From CAWFFV01 sp963814985 (GTDB lineage: Bacteria > Chloroflexota > Ktedonobacteria > Ktedonobacterales > Ktedonobacteraceae): 19,495 nucleotides of DNA. The stretch spans positions 1 to 19,495 of the forward strand of contig CAWFFV010000008.1 in assembly GCA_963814985.1 (NCBI GenBank), written 5' to 3'. The notes under the pieces were generated by a model that was not told the origin of the DNA, did not search any database, and saw nothing but the letters and a program-made list of their open reading frames with translations. Both the position numbers and the translations under genes were made by a program. Below, piece after piece: positions 1 through 7,284 of the stretch; the stretch's first letter is position 1, and every line of letters starts with the position of its first letter.

Positions 1-67
1 GAAATAGAGTAACTGCTCAAGCCCCCTTTTTTCCTGATTTCTCAGCGCCAAAGGTGCTTTAAAGCCT
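1..67. repeat. Left half of palindromic repeat copy 1, split by the insertion sequence
   Basis: Positions 9-60 closely resemble the left part of the element at 2526-2567. Shared features are a CTCA start, a C-rich then T-rich tract, CTGATT, CTCAGCGCC and a small hairpin (AGCGCC then GGTGCT, 44-58). The matching right half is at 1585-1626, on the other side of the insertion sequence. Confidence 0.6.
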
Positions 68-73
68 CATGGG

Positions 74-1462
74 TCATCCCGAATTTTTCGAACGCTTGTT
101 CAGTAAATAGAGTGTTGGAAGGAAAGATGCAATAATTGGTGGAAGATGAATCTTTTGCCATAAGAAGCTGATAGCCCAACGGATACGGTAAAGCGGTATC
201 TTTACCTCTTGATATCGCTTTCCTGTTCGGTGACAGCCTTGTCGTAAAAGCCGAGTTTTTATTCGTTCAACCGCAGGATCGCAGAGTGAGAGTAAATAGG
301 TATATGCCAATGTCGCCAGCGCAAGCAGTTTTTCGCGTGCTTCCCACGATCTCGAGCATACGCTCTCTACGCCCATTTCACTCTTCTTAAAACGAAAGGT
401 TTCTTCTATTTTCCATCTCCTGGAATACATCTTCACCACATCCCATGCTTGCTCTTCCGTTTCTATCGGCAGATTGGTGACCAAATACCAGGGATCTTTT
501 TCTCCACGCCCAACGACTAACCACAACGGTCCTGCATATGCTGCATGTCGAATCGGCACCGCAACCACGCCCCTTCTGCTCCATCCTTTCTTTGAACCAT
601 CTTCTACATCTCGATATCCCCATGTTCTCTTTCCTCTAGCAAACGTCCATAATGCTTTCTCTTCCCCTGTTTCATCGATGAAATGGTGCTTTCCTTTCCA
701 TCGTATCACAAATGGAACTTTATGCAGGTTTAACTCTCCTATCCAGGGTCCACCTGCATATCCTCTATCAAAGATATGTACCACATCTTTCCCAAAATAT
801 CGGGATGTCTTCCATAATAGACGTTTTTCCACTTCTCTCTGATTTGTCGCATGCTCCCCTTTTCTTGACCAGTACTCCATTGTTGCTACTTCTGGGACCC
901 CTTGCATTCCTGCTATCAGCAGCCCGCTCCACTCTAATCCTAACACAGTGACCGGTTTCCCACCTGGTGGATTCCATACTCCTTTTCGGTTCTTTTTGAG
1001 CCTTTTTGCTTTTGACGACAATACTGCACACATTCCTTCGGTCTTTTCGCTTTCTGGCTTTTCTATGCGACTGCCATCCCAGATACACAATGCTCGTTTT
1101 CCCGCTTCTTTGAACTCCTTGACCCGCTTGACCGATTTTTCCCAATGAAATTCGTCAATGAGCTCTTTTCCCCATTTTTTTGAATGCAGCAGTCTTTCTA
1201 GCTTTTTTGTTCCTGCTGGTGCTTGTGCCCCATTTTTTATATAGGCACCAAGTTCACTCACATGCAGCCCTTGTTTGGGATTCCTAAAGACGAGGATTGC
1301 TGCCACACTTTCTACCAATGTGCGTACCAACCGCTTATCCAAATACGCGTCCAGCCTCTCTAGAAGCGGATCCAGCTTCCTCGTCAACACCTCCACCAGC
1401 TCCCGATCTTGCTCGATCTCCTCTTGCCGATTTTCTCCTGATATGCCATACTCTAACGACAT
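74..1462 (-). CDS. IS4-family DDE transposase
   Basis: This enzyme catalyses cut-and-paste transposition of the surrounding element. The three acidic residues are visible in CIWDGSRIEKPE, HIFDRGYAGGPW and YSRRWKIEETFRFKK. The last fits the Y-(2)-R-(3)-E-(6)-K signature of the IS4 family. An N-terminal charged, helical segment precedes the RNase H-like core, and the C-terminal segment is basic. The frame is open up to an ATG at 1546, giving 490 aa, but that start lacks a ribosome site. The ATG at 1462 (462 aa) follows AGGAGG at 1475-1480, although the 12-nt spacing is long, so I prefer it. The frame is intact, so the element may still be active. Confidence 0.85.
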   Translation of the reverse strand: MSLEYGISGENRQEEIEQDRELVEVLTRKLDPLLERLDAYLDKRLVRTLVESVAAILVFRNPKQGLHVSELGAYIKNGAQAPAGTKKLERLLHSKKWGKELIDEFHWEKSVKRVKEFKEAGKRALCIWDGSRIEKPESEKTEGMCAVLSSKAKRLKKNRKGVWNPPGGKPVTVLGLEWSGLLIAGMQGVPEVATMEYWSRKGEHATNQREVEKRLLWKTSRYFGKDVVHIFDRGYAGGPWIGELNLHKVPFVIRWKGKHHFIDETGEEKALWTFARGKRTWGYRDVEDGSKKGWSRRGVVAVPIRHAAYAGPLWLVVGRGEKDPWYLVTNLPIETEEQAWDVVKMYSRRWKIEETFRFKKSEMGVESVCSRSWEAREKLLALATLAYTYLLSLCDPAVERIKTRLLRQGCHRTGKRYQEVKIPLYRIRWAISFLWQKIHLPPIIASFLPTLYLLNKRSKNSG

Positions 1463-1472
1463 CGATGTTTCT

Positions 1473-1527
1473 GACCTCCTGATTTCCTCTGAATTTTTCG
1501 TGAACTCAGAGTCTAACTCAGGAGGTC
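1473..1527 (-). promoter_or_regulatory. Hairpin that would sequester the transposase ribosome binding site
   Basis: Ten-base arms GACCTCCTGA (1473-1482) and TCAGGAGGTC (1518-1527) are perfect complements, with an inner 6-bp stem (1487-1492 with 1506-1511). In the transposase mRNA the AGGAGG upstream of the ATG at 1462 lies in the 3' arm. Structures of this kind limit transposase translation from readthrough transcripts in several insertion sequences; that role here is inferred. Confidence 0.5.
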
Positions 1528-1584
1528 TTTTTTGTCTACTGGTCATCCTTGAACTTGTGTTTCAAAAATTCGGGATGACTCATG

Positions 1585-1626
1585 AAGCGAAGTCACAGCA
1601 AGTGGTGAGGAAATCTGAGTGGCTAT
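1585..1626. repeat. Right half of palindromic repeat copy 1
   Basis: The stretch reading GAAGTCACAGCAAGTGGTGA followed by GGAAATCTGAG aligns with GCGAGCCACCGCAGGTGGCG followed by AGGAGACCTGAG at 2635-2665. The pairing with 1-67 shows that the insertion sequence interrupted an older repeat. No gene is seen between here and the PfpI-like gene at 1834. Confidence 0.55.
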
Positions 1627-1717
1627 GGAATTGATATTTCACCCAATTTTTCTGGTAACTGCTATGAGTTAGTACTGCTGGTATAAATAAAATTATATGC
1701 CAGCAGCGTTTTTATAA

Positions 1718-1747
1718 TTGGAATTATGGCTATTCTTGCTTTATACT
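1718..1747 (+). promoter_or_regulatory. Candidate promoter of the PfpI-like gene
   Basis: TTGGAA at 1718-1723 and TATACT at 1742-1747 are separated by 18 bp. A transcript would start near 1754 and give a leader of about 80 nt before the GTG at 1834. This is a match to sigma-70-type boxes only. Confidence 0.35.
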
Positions 1748-1833
1748 CAGATCAGTAAGCAGAACGTTGCTTGCCAGGAATGACAAGATCCGAAGCATTC
1801 AATTGAGTACCATAATGAAAGAGGAATCCAATT

Positions 1834-2517
1834 GTGAGCAAGAAAGTGTTGATTGCCGTCACAAGTCATGGAATTCTGGGAGATACGGGAAAACCGACTG
1901 GCTACTACTTGCCGGAAGTGACACATCCATTTTTTGAGCTGGTTGATCGTGGCTTTGAGGTAGATATCGTGAGTCCGCAAGGAGGCAAGGCTCCTATGGA
2001 CGAGAGCAGCCGTGATCTGAACGATCCTAAAAATGCCCGTTTCTTGAATGATCCGAAGCTTGTTGCCAAACTGGAAAACACGCTCAGCCCAGACGATATT
2101 ACGCCATCAGGCTACTCGGCCATTCTCTTTGCTGGTGGTCATGGCACGATGTGGGATTTTCCCAACGCTGAAGACTTGCTCCAGGTTGCTGCAACAATCT
2201 ACGAACAGGGAGATGTTGTTGCTGCCGTCTGTCATGGTCCAGCAGCTCTGGTGAATCTGAAATTGTCGAATGGACAATACCTTGTAGCTGGAAAAACAGT
2301 AGCAGTTTTCTCTAACGAGGAAGAGGAGGCAGTTGGCCTCACAAAGGTTGTGCCTTTCCTTCTTGAGTCGAAACTTGTTGAGCGGGGAGCGCGACAGGAA
2401 AAAGCCGGACTGTTTCAAGCGAAGGTAGCCGTGAGTGGCAGGCTTGTCACCGGACAGAATCCTGCTTCGGCAGAAGGTGTTGGTCAGGCAATAGCAGAAT
2501 TGCTATTGCAGAAATAG
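1834..2517 (+). CDS. DJ-1/PfpI superfamily protein (type 1 glutamine amidotransferase-like, Hsp31-like)
   Basis: This is a full-length single-domain protein of 227 aa. The nucleophile elbow is AAVCHGPAAL, with Cys133 followed by His134. The conserved acidic residue is in YYLPEVTHP (Glu28), and GGHGTMWDFP (101-110) is typical of the Hsp31-like branch. Family members act as glyoxalase III (methylglyoxal to lactate), protein deglycases or chaperones; which applies here cannot be told. There is no signal peptide, so it should be cytosolic. Translation starts at GTG, with AGAGG about 10 bases upstream. It is monocistronic and ends before a palindromic repeat and a strong terminator. A general stress or carbonyl detoxification role is the likeliest reading. 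Confidence 0.85.
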   Translation: MSKKVLIAVTSHGILGDTGKPTGYYLPEVTHPFFELVDRGFEVDIVSPQGGKAPMDESSRDLNDPKNARFLNDPKLVAKLENTLSPDDITPSGYSAILFAGGHGTMWDFPNAEDLLQVAATIYEQGDVVAAVCHGPAALVNLKLSNGQYLVAGKTVAVFSNEEEEAVGLTKVVPFLLESKLVERGARQEKAGLFQAKVAVSGRLVTGQNPASAEGVGQAIAELLLQK

Positions 2518-2525
2518 TTCTGATT

Positions 2526-2665
2526 CTCAGGTCCCTTTTTCTGATTCCTCAGCGCCTACGGCGCTTCGCGAATTGTTTTGTTGCCGGTGGTAGAGTTTGC
2601 GCCGCAAACTCTACCACCGGCAACAAAATGAGGGCGAGCCACCGCAGGTGGCGAGGAGACCTGAG
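2526..2665. repeat. Palindromic repeat copy 2 (possible non-autonomous mobile element) with nested hairpins
   Basis: Outer inverted arms are CTCAGGTC (2526-2533) and GACCTGAG (2658-2665). Inside are a small hairpin AGCGCC-tac-GGCGCT (2551-2565), a 53-bp near-perfect palindrome (arms 2576-2601 and 2603-2628, one-base centre at 2602) and a mirror-placed hairpin GCCACC-gca-GGTGGC (2638-2652). A degenerate copy is split by the insertion sequence at 68-1584. There is no open reading frame. The arrangement suggests a MITE or hairpin-ended transposable element, possibly with a second palindrome inserted at its centre. Confidence 0.6.
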
Positions 2666-2684
2666 TAGTTACTTGTTTTTGTTG

Positions 2685-2731
2685 AAGAGCACGTCATCTT
2701 CTTGAAAACGGGAAGATGACGTGCTCTTTTT
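2685..2731 (+). terminator. Strong intrinsic terminator after the PfpI-like gene
   Basis: Perfect 17-bp arms (2685-2701 and 2712-2728) enclose a 10-base loop and run into TTTTT. The stem is long and the run of T lies on the plus strand, so it would terminate rightward transcription before the hicBA promoter. Confidence 0.8.
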
Positions 2732-2908
2732 GAGAACCTATCCTTGCAATGACCACCTTTGGTTCTCGCTCCCTTTCTATTTACGTGAGCTTTTAGTGCT
2801 CATATGCTTGAAAAAATAGAATGTTTTGCTACGAAGTAGAATACACAGATTTGTGGCCAAAAGCAACCTTCGCCTAAAAGTGATGCGTGCTCTGAGATGG
2901 TCTCGGAC

Positions 2909-2945
2909 TTGAATGTTTAGCGGACTATTGGTATAGTACCCATAG
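2909..2945 (+). promoter_or_regulatory. hicBA promoter with overlapping inverted-repeat operator
   Basis: TTGAAT (2909-2914) and TATAGT (2932-2937) are 17 bp apart. The -10 box is covered by an imperfect palindrome, CTATTGGTA (2925-2933), tag, TACCCATAG (2937-2945), with one mismatch per arm. This is a natural place for autorepression by the HicA-HicB complex; binding itself is inferred. A strong AGGAGGGAGAG ribosome site follows. Confidence 0.55.
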
Positions 2946-2956
2946 GAGGGAGAGAT

Positions 2957-3169
2957 ATGACTGTACGAACTTTTACCGCTATTCTTCATAAAGAAGATGA
3001 TCTGTACGTCGCAGAATGCCCCGAAGTAGGTACGGCCAGCCAGGGCCATACGGTTGAAGAAGCTGTCGCTAATTTGAGAGAAGCTACCGAACTTTACCTC
3101 GAAGAGTTTCCTTTGCCTGAAATTGGACGAACATTACTGACCACCTTTGAGGCAACGTATGCCGCCTAA
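2957..3169 (+). CDS. hicB: HicB-family antitoxin
   Basis: The 70-aa protein has the compact RNase H-like HicB fold signature: an N-terminal strand pair (RTFTAILHKEDDLYVAECPE), then GTASQGHTVEEAVANLREAT and ELYLEEF. It would bind and block the adjacent HicA mRNA interferase. There is no obvious C-terminal helix-turn-helix or ribbon-helix-helix extension, so it is a short, single-domain HicB. The ATG follows AGGAGGGAGAGAT, the best ribosome site in the window. Its last 11 bases overlap hicA. The order antitoxin before toxin is common for this family. Confidence 0.88.
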   Translation: MTVRTFTAILHKEDDLYVAECPEVGTASQGHTVEEAVANLREATELYLEEFPLPEIGRTLLTTFEATYAA

Positions 3170-3389
3170 ATTGCGTCCAACCTCTGGAGAAGAAACAATT
3201 CGTGTCCTGGAACGTTTAGGATTTGTGCAAGTCAGGCAACGTGGTAGCCATGTTGTATTAAAGAAACAGACACCAGATGGTGACTTAGGTTGTGTTGTGC
3301 CATTGCATCATGAGCTTGCTACTGGCACGCTTCGTAGCATCCTAAAGCAAGCGGGAATTCTCCCTGAAGAATTCCTTGAGAATTTGTAA
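3159..3389 (+). CDS. hicA: HicA-family toxin (mRNA interferase)
   Basis: HicA toxins are small dsRBD-like ribonucleases that cleave mRNA in a translation-independent manner. The 76-aa protein shows the diagnostic core: LRPTSGEETIRVLERLGF, then VRQRGSHVVLKK with catalytic His31, then VPLHHELATGTLRSILKQAG and a C-terminal EEFLENL. I chose the ATG at 3159, inside the end of hicB, because GAGG lies six bases upstream and the sequence then begins like the family. A TTG at 3147 would add four residues. All key residues are present, so the pair looks functional. Confidence 0.9.
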   Translation: MPPKLRPTSGEETIRVLERLGFVQVRQRGSHVVLKKQTPDGDLGCVVPLHHELATGTLRSILKQAGILPEEFLENL

Positions 3390-3408
3390 TGGTTGACTAA
3401 GATATAGA

Positions 3409-3454
3409 ACATCCAAGTTGAGAGGCAGGTCTATATACCTCTCAACTTGGATGT
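3409..3454. terminator. Hairpin between convergent hicA and VWA genes
   Basis: Perfect 17-bp arms (3409-3425 and 3438-3454) flank a 12-base loop. The hairpin lies between the hicA stop at 3389 and the minus-strand VWA stop at 3470, so it probably ends transcription from both sides. Neither side has a proper run of T, so efficiency is uncertain. Confidence 0.6.
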
Positions 3455-3469
3455 AGTGCTCAAATGAGC

Positions 3470-4658
3470 CTATCCTTCCATCCCACGAGCCGCTACAATA
3501 TCATTTTTTGCTGCCCATTGCCCTAAATCCTGGTGCTGAATGGCGGCCGCCATCAGGTCAGGAAACAGGTCAGGAGTACAGGCGAAGGATGGCACTCCCA
3601 TAGCCGCAAGAGTCGCAGCATTGCCCTGGTCAAAGCCGGGTGTGCCCTGATCACTCAAGGCGAGCAAACAGATGACTTGTACACCGCTTGCCACTAACTC
3701 TGCAGCCCGACGTAACATCTCCTTTTCGTTCCCACCCTCGTACAAATCGGTGATGAGTACCAGGATCGTCTGCGTTGGTCGTGTGATAACCTGTTGGCAG
3801 TAGGCAAGTGCACGGTTGATATCTGTCCCACCGCCCAGTTGTGTACCAAAGAGCAGATCTACTGGATCTTGCAGATCATCGGTAAGATCAACAACCGCTG
3901 TATCGAAGACAACCATGCGTGTACTCACAGCTTTGATCGAGGCAGGACTGCCCGAAAATGCCTGAGTAGACCAGAGATGCAGCCATAGAGCCACTTTGAT
4001 CCACGCATAACACAATGTCACGTAGAGAGGAGCGTTTATGGCCATGTCCGACCAGGCGCTCGGCGATGATGGTGCCTTTCTCTGGCAGGTAGTTTTTCAG
4101 GTTAGCGCGAATGGTGCGGTCCCAGTTGATTTCGTTGGCACGCGGACGGTAGGTGCGGGTAGCCCTGTTGAGACTACCACGCACGGCCTGAATTAGCGGA
4201 TTGGCTAATTTGCGTTCCAACTCTTCTACTACTTTGCGTACCACTTGCCGTGCTGTATCCTTGGTCTTCTCCGGTATAACCTTGCTGAGTGAGAGCAGTG
4301 AAGCAACGAGGTGAACATCGGCATCGACATTCTCTAGCATCTCTGGTTCCAGCAACATCTGTGTGAGGTGCAGGCGCTGCAAGGCATCCTGTTGCATCAC
4401 ACGTACCGTTGATGACGGGAAATAGGTGCGGATATCTCCTAGCCAGCGTGCAACATTTGGTGAAGAACCACCCAGACCTGCCGAGCGTTCCGAGTCATAG
4501 AGTGCTTCCAGCACACGATCCATCCCCTGGTCACGCCCGCTCAGCGAAAAGCCTTCTTCACCTGCTCTCGCTCCACCTGCTCCCATTCCTTCACTTGCAT
4601 CTTTACCCAGAACGAGTCGCCAGCGACGTAGTCGTTCTTTCTCATCAATGGCCATCAA
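3470..4658 (-). pseudogene. VWA domain protein of the MoxR/DUF5682 cluster, frameshifted
   Basis: The product would be about 395 aa. The N-terminal part (4658 down to about 3955) begins MMAIDEKERLRRWRLVLG, continues through a helical region and reaches the MIDAS motif DQSGSM (Asp220, Ser222, Ser224). The second part, in another frame down to 3470, supplies the rest of the VWA fold: MVVFDTAVVDLTD, LGGGTDINRAL with the MIDAS threonine, and LVLITDLYEGG. The two join at GGCATTTTCGGGCAGTCC (about 3952-3960), where one extra base, for example a third G, breaks the frame. The start overlaps the end of the DUF5682 gene by 14 bases. VWA proteins of this type usually work with a MoxR AAA+ ATPase, probably as a metal-dependent adaptor or chaperone; none is in the window. 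Confidence 0.8.
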
Positions 4659-6970
4659 ACGGTACCCCCATAATATGTGCCAGGATTGGCAATACAGTAT
4701 CTGCTCGTGCTTGATGGATGGTGCTTTCTTCGGCTATCACCCCATGTTTCTTTGTTGCTGGTGTTTCTGCCGAGGATACACGTAAGTGCTTAACCTTCTC
4801 ACCCATTGCTCGCCGCTCAGGTGACTGGAAGCTGGAAAATGCGCGGCGCAAGATGGGTAAGAGCATCTCGAAAGTTTCTGTAGTAAGTTCGCTAAGCCAG
4901 CGATTCAGCGCACGCCAGAGACCATCCTGATGTAAGACGAGCAGTCCACTGCCTCGTAGCACTCCTTCGATCCAGGCGGCTGCTCGTGGTGCAGTTGTGG
5001 CGGGCGAGAGTGCAAGTCGTGTAAGTCGTTGTAACTCGTCCTCGTCCAGGACATTCTGCTCTAATAACAAACGGCAACAACGTCCACGTACCAGGCCGTG
5101 AATACTTTCGCGGTCAATCAATTGCCGGAAAATCGTTTGCCATTCCGTTTGCTGGCCCTCGCGATTGAGCAGGCTAATGCTCTCCTGTACCCTGTCGATG
5201 CTGCTGACCATCTCTTGCGCTGCATCGTCATCAGAGTGAGGCACAGGCTCCAGGCAGACCAATCACGACGCGCTCAAAAAGGCCATCGATAACAGGAATA
5301 ATCCGTTCGGTTTTTGTCTGGCGTACATTGCCGTAGCGTGCCACACGTGCAAGTGGTGGCATGGAATCCATCATATGCCGTACATCAGCGGAGACCGCCG
5401 CACGTTTCTGTACCTCTTGTAGGACATGGTCAATAGCGCCTGGCAATTCAGCCAGAATAACTTGATCTAGCAATTCAGTTAACGGAGGTAGATCTTCGGT
5501 ATTATCCGCTGTATGGCAGACGAAGGCGGTGGTAGCAAATTCAACCGTGTTGCCCCAAATGTTAGCCTCAATCAGAGCAACCGCAAACTCGACCTGCCAT
5601 TGGATCTGCCAATGTTCATGGAATGTGCCTGTTTTGCCACTGACACGTTTTGGTTGTCCCCAATGGATCTTGAGCAGGCGTAACTGGTGCAAGAGCTGGC
5701 TACGAGCACGATCAGTATCTTTGCGTAAGTCCAACTCAAGCTTAACAATTTCTGCCGAAGGGGTAAGGCGTAACTTGCGCTGTTTGAGTTCCAGATCGCG
5801 CTGTAACGGAACGGCTGGTGTTTCTGCTGGAACCTGTCCTAGCTTCTCACCGATCTCCATCTTATCGCGAATGAGGCTCATTGGTGTAGTGTTCCCATTG
5901 CACAACACGGTTTCGATGGCCTCATGTAATTCGGCGAGACCCGGCATGGGCAGATCACGCAGAGCTGCAAGCGATTCACCCAGTCGCACGGCCTCGATGA
6001 CGCTAGCGGAAGAAGCATCCAACCCCTGCTCTCGTAAGAGACGCGCAGCTTGCGTGATCCAGCGGATAGTAATGCGGTCGGGCGTTGTCCAGAGATGCTC
6101 ATACCAGCCTGGAGAAGTGACACCCGCTCCATAGCCACTGCGGTAGGAGAGGCGCGAGTTTGTCCAGGGAATCCAGGTAGCCTCAACCTTGACCTTTTTC
6201 AATCCACTGAGCAAGGCGGCATCAGTCTTGGCAGGGCCAGGGTTTACCAGTACTGGAGCATGCCATGCACCACAGACGACGGCGATACGCTGAAAGCCTT
6301 CTTTCTGTGCTGCACGAATTGTCTGGCGCATATGGGCCTCACGTTGTGCCTCCTCCTCATTCTTAGGCGAGGTATCAGCACGTAGAGCTGTCATTGCTTC
6401 CAGGATGCCCTCGAAAAAGTCAGTAAGGTCACGCCGCTGCTCAATTTGTCGTTCCCACCAGAGTTCATGATCGGTGTAACCAGCCGCTTGAGCGAGCATT
6501 GCCAGCGGATCGTCGAGTTGCGGTTGCTGTGGCGTCTCTGGCGTTATTTCAAGTGTTGCCTGTGCTGTAGGGCTGGCTGTACTTGTCTTGTCAGGTGTGC
6601 TGCTTGTTGGATCGGGTGGCTGAGCGACTGCGATAGTCGCTCCTACGGGTTCTTTTGCCATTTGGATCGCTTGTGGCAGATCCATAAAACGAGCTGGTAT
6701 ATTATGCGCCTGGGCATAGGATAGTGCTTGCCATTCGGGTGAGAAATGGGTAAAAGGATAATAGACTGCACGTTTGGGATCATCGGGCGCATAGATCAGC
6801 AACGCTACCGGTGGTTGCATATCTGCATGTGCAAGCAGGGGTAAGACTCCCTGTGCATCCGGTGGTCCTTCGACAAGCACGATATCCGGCTTCAGTGTAT
6901 CAAGTGCCAGATGCAAACACCGTGCACATCCTGGACCATGATGGCGTATACCAAAGATGTGAATGCTCAC
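4645..6970 (-). pseudogene. DUF5682 family protein, frameshifted
   Basis: The first frame runs 6970-5231 (579 aa) and opens GIRHHGPGCARC (His10, His11), LVEGPPDA (Glu34), HELWWERQIE (168-177) and VVCGAWHAPVL (His237). These are typical of DUF5682 and recall the ChaN/TIKI/EreA-like hydrolase fold, though catalysis is unproven. It ends ...GLPGACASL and stop. The next frame continues DDDAAQEMVSSIDRV down to 4645. Removing one base from CACTCTGATGAC (about 5233-5244) restores ASL-DDDAAQEM and gives about 774 aa, the expected full size. The start is GTG, with AGAGG 11 bases upstream. In other bacteria DUF5682 and VWA genes follow a MoxR ATPase, often with DUF5691 and SWIM-finger genes; those partners are missing here. 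Function is unknown. Confidence 0.8.
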
Positions 6971-7037
6971 GATTTATATTACCTCTTTGGGGGTACGGAC
7001 ACCTGTTAATAGCATGACATTTTCCCTTTCATATCCA

Positions 7038-7061
7038 GACCGCCCCAATAACGAGGCGGTC
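7038..7061 (-). terminator. Weak hairpin downstream of the Replic_Relax operon
   Basis: GACCGCC (7038-7044) and GGCGGTC (7055-7061) form a 7-bp stem just after the last small ORF of the minus-strand operon. There is no T run on the minus strand, so it may be a weak terminator or an mRNA-end stabiliser. It sits at the boundary between the DUF5682 cluster and the mobile-element genes. Confidence 0.35.
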
Positions 7062-7085
7062 GAAATTAATATGCGCACTTTCAAG

Positions 7086-7283
7086 TTATTCTAATCGCTG
7101 CGTAGTTTTACGGAAACTGGTCTGGGGGGATGATATGCCTAAAATCCTCTCAGATCTTTCTATTAAGTCGAGAAACCCTATCATACCAAACTTGTACTCG
7201 TAAATCGAGATACAGATACTTTTGTAATGGGTAGACGTGGCTGGAATTTCGTGTATGGCTTTCTCTTCTTTTATGGTTTCCAT
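7086..7283 (-). CDS. Small hypothetical protein, translationally coupled
   Basis: This is a 65-aa protein of unknown family. Its ATG lies one base after the stop of the Replic_Relax gene, and AGGAG spans that stop (CAGGAGTGATATG). The spacing strongly suggests coupled translation in the same operon. The sequence has a charged start (METIKEEKAIHEI), a central hydrophobic and aromatic stretch (ICISIYEYKFGMIGFLDL) and a basic tail. No motif or membrane segment is convincing. It could be an accessory factor of the replication or transfer protein upstream. Confidence 0.5.
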   Translation of the reverse strand: METIKEEKAIHEIPATSTHYKSICISIYEYKFGMIGFLDLIERSERILGISSPQTSFRKTTQRLE

Positions 7284-7284
7284 A

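Larger units (their letters stand above)
68..1584 (-). mobile_element. IS4-family insertion sequence, complete with terminal inverted repeats
   Basis: The element is bounded by 21-bp terminal inverted repeats at 68-88 and 1564-1584. They match at 20 of 21 positions; the outer end reads CATGRGTCATCCCGAATTTT. The repeats enclose a single DDE transposase whose stop codon (74-76) lies inside the left repeat. The outermost CATG is self-complementary and could instead be a short target duplication; no longer direct duplication is evident. The flanks (1-67 and 1585-1626) are the two halves of one palindromic repeat related to 2526-2665, so the element appears to have landed inside that repeat. Confidence 0.85.

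Noticed and set aside
474..951. Plus-strand ORFs inside the transposase region
   Set aside because: They are antisense to an intact conserved transposase and contain no recognisable domain.
5529..6134. 201-aa plus-strand ORF
   Set aside because: It lies wholly opposite the conserved DUF5682 frame and is low-complexity Ser/Arg/Cys-rich, typical of an antisense shadow.
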